NCBI GenBank assembly: GCA_964589285.1
Contig: CAZPSP010000043.1
Span: 1 to 17,487 of the forward strand
Origin: DAOUEG01 sp964589285
GTDB lineage: Bacteria; Chloroflexota; Dehalococcoidia; Dehalococcoidales; RBG-16-60-22
Direction: 5' to 3'
DNA length: 17,487 nt
The notes under the pieces were generated by a model, which was not told the DNA's origin, made no database searches, and was given only the letters and a program-made list of their open reading frames with translations. Each line of letters begins with the position of its first letter. The stretch's first letter is position 1. Shown piece after piece: positions 12,560 through 17,487 of this stretch. The position numbers and the translations under genes were made by a program.

Positions 12560-13327
12560 ATGAACGGCATCATCGATACGCACGCACATCTCGACGAATA
12601 CGAGGACATCGACGCGGTGGTCCGGCAGGCCAAAGAGGCTGGGCTGGCGGCGGTCATCGGGGTAGGTCTGGATATACCTTCGAATGAGAAGGTCCTGGAC
12701 ATCGCGCCGCGATACCCGGACTTCGTCTATCCAGCGGTCGGATGGTATCCGTCAAACGTAGCGGCGCTGGAGGCGGACGAAAACCTAGCGTGGCTGGACA
12801 CCCACCTGGATAGGGCGTTCGCGATAGGGGAGATCGGGCTCGACTACCTGGGCAGGATACGGGAGAAGGTCCCGAAGGAGCTGCAGAAGAGCGTCCTGGC
12901 GGACCTGCTGGGGCTGGCGGTCAAGCACGGCAAACCGGCCCTGCTCCACACGCGATATGCCTGGAAGGACGCGTTATTCATCGCTGAGAGGGCCGGAGTA
13001 GTCAAAGCGGTGTTCCACTCCTTTACGGGGCCTTCCAGCGTGCTGACGGGCATTCTGGCGCGAGGATACTGCGTTTCAGTAACGCCGGCGGTGGAGTACA
13101 ACCCGGAAATGCAGCGAGTGGTGAAAGAAACGCCGCTGGAGCACCTGCTGCTGGAGACGGACTGCCCCATCGTGTTCAAGGCGGAGAGAACGGTTGATGA
13201 GCCGCCCGCGACGCCCGCTGACCTGCGGAGGACGCTGGCCGGAGCGGCACGACTGAAGGGGATCAGCGAGGAAGAACTGGCGGCAGTGACGACGGAGAAT
13301 GCGAAGAGGCTGTTTGGGCTAGTTTGA
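12560..13327 (+). CDS. TatD-family metal-dependent hydrolase
   Basis: 255 residues of the TatD family, an amidohydrolase-fold DNase/hydrolase group with two metals. The ligands are all in place: H8 and H10 in IDTHAHLD, E91 in GEIGLDY, H130 in LLHTRYAW, H153 in FHSFTG and D201 in LLLETDCP. The end ELAAVTTENAKRLFGL is typical of the family. The third motif has Thr-Arg-Tyr after His where SREA is frequent, a minor variant that may mean a different substrate from TatD DNase. AGGA lies seven bases before the ATG. It is transcribed away from the cupin gene, and its last nine bases overlap the end of the permease remnant on the other strand. Confidence 0.92.
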   Translation: MNGIIDTHAHLDEYEDIDAVVRQAKEAGLAAVIGVGLDIPSNEKVLDIAPRYPDFVYPAVGWYPSNVAALEADENLAWLDTHLDRAFAIGEIGLDYLGRIREKVPKELQKSVLADLLGLAVKHGKPALLHTRYAWKDALFIAERAGVVKAVFHSFTGPSSVLTGILARGYCVSVTPAVEYNPEMQRVVKETPLEHLLLETDCPIVFKAERTVDEPPATPADLRRTLAGAARLKGISEEELAAVTTENAKRLFGLV

Positions 13328-13595
13328 GTAGTCGTATTCAGTTGTTCCCCAATTACCGGTGAACATGTCCCCCAGCCAATGGAAATACTGGACAACAAGG
13401 GGATCGTTCAGACCATATTCCTCTCGTAATCGAGTGATTTCCTCAAACGACATAGTGATGGTACCGTCCGGGGCAGGCAAGTATATTATCGGCCCGGGAG
13501 CGAACCGGTAAACGGAAAATACCATCACGGAAACGATGATAAACAACGATGAGGTAATTGGCTGTTCTCTTTGCCGCAAAGGCTGCCAGTCTCAT
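13319..13595 (-). pseudogene. Remnant of DppB-type oligopeptide ABC transporter permease
   Basis: Only the first third of a DppB/OppB-like inner-membrane permease is left. The first transmembrane segment and following loop are recognisable: FIIVSVMVFSVYRFAPGP, then SFEEITRLREEYGLNDPLVV and QYFHWLGDMFTGNWGTTEYD, then a stop. The family normally has over 300 residues and six membrane spans. The likely original start is ATG at 13595-13593 with GAGG upstream, reading MRLAAFAAKRTANYLIV. The permease signature continues in another frame, so there is a frameshift near 13540-13550. The alternative start in the later frame is a TTG (13579). With a frameshift and a lost C-terminus it cannot make a working permease. 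No sibling transporter genes are nearby. Confidence 0.8.
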
Positions 13596-13744
13596 TACAA
13601 CCTCAACAAACTAATGCTGGGAGGAGTATTCGTTGCTAAAGCAACTCCCCTATTTACGGTCTTGTGACCTGATTATAGCACCAGGGTCCTATATGTCAAG
13701 TAGAAAACGATTGTGATGTCACTACGATGCGCGCTCAAAGAGTA

Positions 13745-13773
13745 TTGACAATATGCCTGAAGGGTAGTAAGAT
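13745..13773 (+). promoter_or_regulatory. Promoter of the toxin-antitoxin pair
   Basis: TTGACA (13745-13750), a 17-base spacer and TAAGAT (13768-13773) form a near-consensus sigma-70 promoter. AGTAGGA occurs twice just after (13782-13796), a possible antitoxin half-site pair. A small hairpin GTTGC-TAAA-GCAAC lies further up at 13632-13645. Confidence 0.75.
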
Positions 13774-13804
13774 ATTCAGAAAGTAGGACAGTAGGAAAGA
13801 AAGA

Positions 13805-14119
13805 ATGTCGGAACTGGTTCAAATAAGGAAGAAAGCACAGTTGACGCTGCCGGCGTCGGTGAGGAAGGAACTCGGGTTGGAGGAAGGTGACTACATGGAG
13901 GTGCGCGTCGACGACGGGGAAGTCATCCTGCGGCCCAAGAAGCTGATCGACAAGTCCCAGGCGTGGTTCTGGACGAGGCGGTGGCAGGAAGGGGAGCGGG
14001 AGGCCGAAGAGGATATCAAAGCCGGCAGGGTTTACACTTACCCAAACGCAGAGGCCGCCATAGAAGCATTGGAAAAAGCCGCGAGGGAAGCCGAGAACCA
14101 GCCGGAGAATATACGGTAG
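13805..14119 (+). CDS. AbrB/MazE-type antitoxin
   Basis: 104 residues. The first 48 form a swapped-hairpin AbrB (SpoVT/MazE) DNA-binding domain: VQIRKKAQLTLPASVRKELGLEEGDYMEV, counted as two parts around LPASVRKELGL, then VILRPKKLI. The rest is a charged, probably helical tail (WQEGEREAEEDIKAG, then AAIEALEKAAREAEN) suited to wrapping a toxin. AGGAAAG lies a few bases before the ATG. Its stop TAG is directly followed by the ATG of the toxin, the tight order of type II toxin-antitoxin operons with the antitoxin first. It probably represses its own promoter. The family is clear; pairing with the next gene is inferred from position. Confidence 0.88.
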   Translation: MSELVQIRKKAQLTLPASVRKELGLEEGDYMEVRVDDGEVILRPKKLIDKSQAWFWTRRWQEGEREAEEDIKAGRVYTYPNAEAAIEALEKAAREAENQPENIR

Positions 14120-14380
14120 ATGCCGCTGGAATTTACCGAGCGTTTCAACCGGAATTACAGCCGTCTCCAATTAGATATTCGCATCAAGGTACAAAAAGCC
14201 CTTCGCTTTCTGGAGATAGACTTCCGTCATCACGGATTACGCAGCCATCCTGTCCGGGGATATCCGGGAGTTTATGAAGCCTATGTCGATCAAAAATATC
14301 GCCTGACCTTCCAGAGGCGAGGTGATGTCTTCATCCTGCGCAACGTGGACAACCACGATGAGTGCCTGAAAAACCCGTAG
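14120..14380 (+). CDS. RelE/ParE-superfamily toxin
   Basis: 86 residues with the small RelE-like fold: helices ERFNRNYSRLQLDIRIKVQKAL, given here as ERFNRNYSRL and IRIKVQKALRFL, then strands GVYEAYVDQKYRLTFQ and DVFILRNVDNHD. The end NVDNHDECLKNP corresponds to the common VGTHD-type end of this family, whose members cleave mRNA at the ribosome. H358-type numbering does not apply; the candidate end residues here are the His-Asp in NHD. It begins on the base after the antitoxin stop, so translation is coupled. AbrB antitoxins more often partner MazF or PIN toxins, but PrlF-YhaV is a known AbrB-RelE-type pair. Confident on fold, less on activity. Confidence 0.85.
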   Translation: MPLEFTERFNRNYSRLQLDIRIKVQKALRFLEIDFRHHGLRSHPVRGYPGVYEAYVDQKYRLTFQRRGDVFILRNVDNHDECLKNP

Positions 14381-14381
14381 A

Positions 14382-14405
14382 ACGCAGTTGCGCAACTGCG
14401 ATAAT
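14382..14405 (+). repeat. Octamer repeats with an 18-base perfect palindrome
   Basis: ACGCAGTT (14382), GCGCAACT (14390) and GCGATAAT (14398) are in phase. Bases 14383-14400, CGCAGTTGCGCAACTGCG, are a perfect palindrome lying between two convergent genes (toxin and PAS protein). There is no T-run, so it is not a normal terminator. Confidence 0.6.
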
Positions 14406-14407
14406 GC

Positions 14408-14740
14408 TCAGCCTTCCCCTGGTGGAGCGTACATCTCGTAGTAGCCCGCGAGCTTCCCGGTCTTGTCACGGACGCTCCGGATGTAGGCACGGTGGGTGGG
14501 CTTATCAACGTAGAGGATCTCGTCCTCGCCGGCTTTCAGGCGCTCCACGTAATCAAGGATTACCTGGCGAGAGTGATCATTGTGGCAATGGAACAGGCTC
14601 TTGCCCGTGATGTCTCCCCATTTGGCGTAATTGCGCTTTCCGGCTTCGTTCAGGTAGCGGATGGTATGCTCCAGGTCTACCAGCACGATAGAGTAGGGGA
14701 TATTGTCCAGCAGTAAAGTCGGTATTTCATAAGGTTCCAT
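14408..14740 (-). CDS. Single-domain PAS protein
   Basis: 110 residues making up one PAS domain and nothing else: PTLLLDNIPYSIVLVDLEHT at the start, then RYLNEAGKRNYAKWG, GKSLFHCHNDHS and YIRSVRDKTGKLAGYYEMY at the end. The GKSLFHCHNDHS segment is like the PAS domains found with hemerythrin-type DUF438 proteins, where a Cys and several His follow GKS. It might bind haem or another ligand, but no kinase, cyclase or DNA-binding domain is attached, so it must act by partner binding. GAGGA lies before the ATG. It is 40 bases downstream of the TauE-type permease gene and probably shares its transcript. Confidence 0.85.
   Translation of the reverse strand: MEPYEIPTLLLDNIPYSIVLVDLEHTIRYLNEAGKRNYAKWGDITGKSLFHCHNDHSRQVILDYVERLKAGEDEILYVDKPTHRAYIRSVRDKTGKLAGYYEMYAPPGEG
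14625..14640 (+). repeat. Octamer repeats inside the PAS gene, 2 units
   Basis: GCGTAATT (14625) and GCGCTTTC (14633) are in phase. They encode the middle of RNYAKWG on the other strand. Only two units, so chance is possible. Confidence 0.25.
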
Positions 14741-14780
14741 AGGTTCCTCATCTTACTGCTTTTCAGGAGAAGATGTCCAG

Positions 14781-15566
14781 CTAGAGCAGCCCCGCCGAAA
14801 GCCCCAGCCCGACCAGCACCAGCAGAACGCCGATGACGTAACGCAGCGCGTCGATGGTGATTTTCTTGATGAAGCGTGAACCGATGAGAGAGCCAATCAT
14901 GGCGGCGCCGGCGGCCGCACCGACCAGTCCCCAGGAACCGAAATCTATGGCCGTGAAACTGCCGGCATAGAAGCTGGCGCCGTAGACGATGAGCCGCACC
15001 AGGTCAACTCCCACTGCGATGACGCTGTTCGTGCCGATGAACACATCGGACTCAATTCCGGTCTTGACGAGGAACATGGAACGGAACGCTCCCTGGTTCC
15101 CGGAAAGCCCGCCGAAAAAGCCCGAGAGTACACCGCCGACCGGGAGATATTTTGGTTGAAATGAGAGCTTACGAAGGCGCGGAAGCAGGTCGAAGACGGC
15201 AAAGCCGAGAATGATAACTCCGATGGCTATCTTTATCGGGGTTATTTCAAAAGTGCGGGAGCCGAGCGTGTAATCATAGAGAACGGGCAGGCCGGAAAGC
15301 TCACCGAGAAGCCAGGCGCCGGGTATGGCGGCGAGGACGGCCGGAAGGCCGAACCGCAGGACGATCCCCCAATCGGCATATTTACCGACCAGTGCGAGGC
15401 GGAAGACGTTGTTGACGAGGTGAACGACGGCCGTCGCGGCGATGGCTACCTGGACCGGGAAGAACGCGATAAAGGCGGGGAGGAGGAGCGTGCCCAGGCC
15501 GAACCCGGAGAAGAACGCCAGAAAGGCCGCGGCCAGGGCGGTGACGGACACGATGAAATAGGCCAC
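14781..15566 (-). CDS. TauE/SafE-family membrane permease
   Basis: 261-residue inner-membrane protein with about seven or eight hydrophobic spans, of the TauE/SafE family. Members move sulfite, sulfoacetate or other small organic anions, usually outward. The N-terminal half holds FLAFFSGFGLGTLLLPAF and the repeat-like second half has GGVLSGFFGGLSGNQGAF, both family hallmarks. Charged loops lie near LLPRLRKLSF and GSRFIKKI. The start is GTG, with GGAG six bases before it. It has its own promoter (15621-15648) and is followed by the PAS gene at 40 bases. The transported substrate cannot be told from sequence. Confidence 0.9.
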   Translation of the reverse strand: MAYFIVSVTALAAAFLAFFSGFGLGTLLLPAFIAFFPVQVAIAATAVVHLVNNVFRLALVGKYADWGIVLRFGLPAVLAAIPGAWLLGELSGLPVLYDYTLGSRTFEITPIKIAIGVIILGFAVFDLLPRLRKLSFQPKYLPVGGVLSGFFGGLSGNQGAFRSMFLVKTGIESDVFIGTNSVIAVGVDLVRLIVYGASFYAGSFTAIDFGSWGLVGAAAGAAMIGSLIGSRFIKKITIDALRYVIGVLLVLVGLGLSAGLL

Positions 15567-15620
15567 ATCACTCTCCTTCCGGGAGTACTGCTGCCACCGG
15601 GACGCAGTTCATGGTTGTCC

Positions 15621-15648
15621 AGTTTATCACCCGACGTACGGATGTCAA
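15621..15648 (-). promoter_or_regulatory. Promoter of the TauE-type gene
   Basis: On the minus strand TTGACA (15648-15643), a 16-base spacer and TAAACT (15626-15621), with TGA directly before it (extended -10). Transcription would begin about 50 bases upstream of the GTG start. Confidence 0.6.
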
Positions 15649-15677
15649 GGAGGGAGCAGTTCCGGAATTCCCCACCT

Positions 15678-15701
15678 GCGAAGTTGCGCAAGTGCGATAT
15701 C
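15678..15701 (+). repeat. Octamer repeat array, 3 units
   Basis: GCGAAGTT (15678), GCGCAAGT (15686) and GCGATATC (15694) are in phase, in the gap between the MATE gene end and the TauE promoter. Confidence 0.55.
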
Positions 15702-15741
15702 CTAGCTTTACGCCCGCGGGCCTCATTCCCGGAACCAGGAA

Positions 15742-17136
15742 TTACTCCACCGCGACAGGCTCGCGCTTGATTCCACTTCTATCCAGCAGGCCCATTTTCT
15801 GGTGCTTCCGGTATTCCCTGAGGATAAAAGCCCCGGAGAACAGGACCCCCACGACATCCGAGGCCGGCATACAGAGCCAGATCCCCAGCTCGCCGAAAAG
15901 ATACGAGAACAGGTACAGGAACGGCAGGAAGACGACGAACTGCCGGAGCAGGGACAGCACCAGGGCTGTATTGCCCCGTGAAAGGGCCTGGAACGTGGTC
16001 ACGACCAGGATCGCGGGGCCGATAAAGACCATGCTGGAAAGCATTATCCTCATGGCGGGGACTGAAATGGAGATGAGTTCTTCTTCCTCCGCGAAGATAC
16101 CGATTATCTGAGGAGCGAACACTTCCATGCCGATGGTGAGTACCGCCAGGAGCGCGGTGACGCCGATGGTAGCTTTTACGAAAGCGCTCCACAGGCGTTT
16201 GTAGTTGCCTTCTCCGAAGCAGTAGCCGACAACCGGCAGCAGGCCCTGGGAAATGCCCATCACCGGCATGAAGGCGAAGTCCGAAACCCTCATCACGATG
16301 CCCACGGCGGCGACCGTCATGGAACCGTAAGAAGCGGCCACGACGTTGAAAAGCGCGAACACGAGACTTTCCGTCAACTGCAGTACGGATGAAGGCGCCC
16401 CGACATGGTAAATGTCCCCGATGAGGCGCAGTTTCGGTATGATGTGCTTGATCCTGATGCGATAGGACGTATTGCCCCAAAAAAGGAAGAACAGGCCCAT
16501 CAAAGCCGCGAAGCCCTGGGCGATGACCGTGGCCCAGGCGGCGCCGGCGACCTTCATTTCCGGAAACGGCCCGATGCCCTGGATCATGAGCGGGTCCAGG
16601 ATGATGTTGATAACGGTGGCCGAGATCATGATGACCATGGGTTTCACGGTATCTCCGGAACCGCGCAGCAGGCTGCTGACGAGGATGGCGAAGATCATCA
16701 GCGGGGCGCCCCATGACGTGATGGTAAAGTACTGCCGGGCGAAATCCATGAAGTCCGCTTTGGCCCCGATGAGCCGCAGTACATCATCCGCCAGGAACAG
16801 GGCGATGAGGACGAACACGAGTCCCCAGACCGCGCTCAGGAAAAATATCTGACCGGCCACGCGGTTGGCTTCGTCCGTTTTTCTTTCACCGAAGCGGCGC
16901 GACACCAGCGCCCCGATGCCCGTGCCGGTGCCTCCCCCGATAGCGTAGAACAGTATCTGGTAAGGGAAGACGATGGTGAGGGCGGCGATGGCTTCGTGAC
17001 CGATCCTGGCCACCCAGATGGTATCGACGATGTTATAGAGCGTGGTGGATATGGTTGCAGCGATTCCCGGCAGGCTCAAGGCAATCAGCAGCCTGCCCAG
17101 CGGCGCCGTTCCGAGACGCTCGGTATGTCTTTTCAT
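15742..17136 (-). CDS. MATE-family multidrug/sodium antiporter
   Basis: 464-residue inner-membrane protein with about twelve hydrophobic spans, of the MATE (NorM/DinF-like) family that exports cationic compounds using Na+ or H+ gradients. The N-half shows LGRLLIALSLPGIAATIS, YNIVDTIWVARIG and GGGTGTGIGALVSRRFGE. The C-half repeats the fold with GAPSSVLQLTESLVFALFN and MGISQGLLPVVGYCFGEGN. The tail is short and charged (REYRKHQKMGLLDRSGIKRE). Length is normal. The ATG is preceded by GAGGAGA. The upstream region holds several perfect palindromes, suggesting control by a local or distant repressor, though no regulator gene is seen in the window. The substrate is unknown. Confidence 0.93.
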   Translation of the reverse strand: MKRHTERLGTAPLGRLLIALSLPGIAATISTTLYNIVDTIWVARIGHEAIAALTIVFPYQILFYAIGGGTGTGIGALVSRRFGERKTDEANRVAGQIFFLSAVWGLVFVLIALFLADDVLRLIGAKADFMDFARQYFTITSWGAPLMIFAILVSSLLRGSGDTVKPMVIMISATVINIILDPLMIQGIGPFPEMKVAGAAWATVIAQGFAALMGLFFLFWGNTSYRIRIKHIIPKLRLIGDIYHVGAPSSVLQLTESLVFALFNVVAASYGSMTVAAVGIVMRVSDFAFMPVMGISQGLLPVVGYCFGEGNYKRLWSAFVKATIGVTALLAVLTIGMEVFAPQIIGIFAEEEELISISVPAMRIMLSSMVFIGPAILVVTTFQALSRGNTALVLSLLRQFVVFLPFLYLFSYLFGELGIWLCMPASDVVGVLFSGAFILREYRKHQKMGLLDRSGIKREPVAVE

Positions 17137-17202
17137 ATTCTCCTCTCATAACACAGACGCGTGCCCTGTCAGAGGCACGAAGGGAAACAACGGCGGGAAT
17201 CG

Positions 17203-17214
17203 CCCTGTTCAGGG
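17203..17214. promoter_or_regulatory. Palindrome CCCTGTTCAGGG
   Basis: Arms CCCTG and CAGGG around TT, followed by GATA. A near-copy (GCCTGTTCAGGC) lies 94 bases further from the MATE gene, so both may bind the same protein. Confidence 0.4.
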
Positions 17215-17217
17215 GAT

Positions 17218-17232
17218 AACGGTCAGACCGTT
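17218..17232. promoter_or_regulatory. 15-base perfect palindrome, likely operator
   Basis: AACGGTC (17218-17224) and GACCGTT (17226-17232) around a single A, about 80 bases upstream of the MATE start. The symmetry and position suit a repressor site for the exporter. Confidence 0.5.
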
Positions 17233-17296
17233 CCGAAAAAAAGCGCACGAGTAATCCAGGAAAGATCGGTCGGAAACGGTTGCCTGGCCCGGGAAA

Positions 17297-17308
17297 GCCT
17301 GTTCAGGC
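17297..17308. promoter_or_regulatory. Palindrome GCCTGTTCAGGC
   Basis: Second copy of the CCTGTTCAGG palindrome; arms GCCTG and CAGGC around TT, followed by GGATA. It shares ten central bases with the copy at 17203. Confidence 0.4.
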
Positions 17309-17487
17309 GGATATCAGTAGGTCCAGGCGGCGCTGGAGAGTCCGTCCATCAAGACTGGCAGGGCGATACAACTGCCGGGGAAGATAAATATCTGTGTTAC
17401 ATTCATATCGCCCTTTACTCTCCGGAATATCGGAAGCAAAGTTATTATACTACTAATGATGTGTAAATGCTATAGTTCAGAGCCACA

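Larger units (their letters stand above)
17137..17487. other. Upstream region of the MATE gene, no gene seen
   Basis: 351 bases without a credible gene. The left 175 bases carry three perfect palindromes and one imperfect hairpin (GTGCC/GGCAC, 17161-17178). The right end (17425-17487) is AT-rich, with TATACT at 17447-17452, perhaps a promoter for a gene beyond the window. Confidence 0.5.

Noticed and set aside
14383..14400. Perfect palindrome as a bidirectional terminator between convergent genes
   Set aside because: No T-run follows on either strand, and it is explained as part of the octamer family.
15779..16714. A 311-codon open frame inside the MATE gene in another frame of the same strand
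   Set aside because: The product is very rich in Arg, His and Gly with no membrane or family pattern, as expected of a shadow of a GC-rich gene.
1..17487. Insertion sequence, prophage or integrase
   Set aside because: No transposase, integrase or phage protein is found on either strand.

Overview
The window looks like a piece of a bacterial chromosome of moderately high GC content. The gene set suggests a member of the Chloroflexota close to Dehalococcoidia: dnaA, obgE and nadD in a row, a paired FAS1-like/MaoC dehydratase, archease with RtcB, and an iron-sulfur flavoprotein. That placement is inference from gene content and order; no marker was compared.

Left part (1-2566): an intergenic stretch with 8-base repeats, a tRNA-Pro(CGG) with its promoter, then fmt and mazG as a two-gene unit on the minus strand. 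Centre-left (2567-8139): dnaA, a pyrimidine-rich then AT-rich gap that is a candidate replication origin, obgE, an unbroken reading frame joining NadD to an iron-sulfur flavoprotein, a two-subunit hydratase/dehydratase, and a small SnoaL-like remnant. The + strand changes from C-rich to G-rich inside the dnaA-obgE gap, as expected at an origin.

Centre-right (8236-13595): a methyltransferase facing left, then archease-rtcB (RNA ligation) with a good promoter. Next is a 550-base gap with six copies of a 23-base imperfect palindrome and a long foldable element. It is followed by a small SH3/KOW-like protein, a cupin, a TatD-type hydrolase, and a broken dipeptide-permease fragment.

Right part (13745-17487): an AbrB-type antitoxin with a RelE-family toxin behind a near-consensus promoter, a lone PAS protein, a TauE/SafE permease and a MATE exporter. 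The last two face left, and the MATE upstream region carries several perfect palindromes.

Two non-coding patterns stand out. One is the 23-base palindrome cluster at 11221-11687, whose copies keep set distances (41-42, 50 and exactly 176 bases). The other is a family of phased 8-base repeats (consensus G-C/A-G-N-A-A-N-N, typical unit GCGCAAAT) at about a dozen places, nearly always at a gene boundary or just inside a gene.
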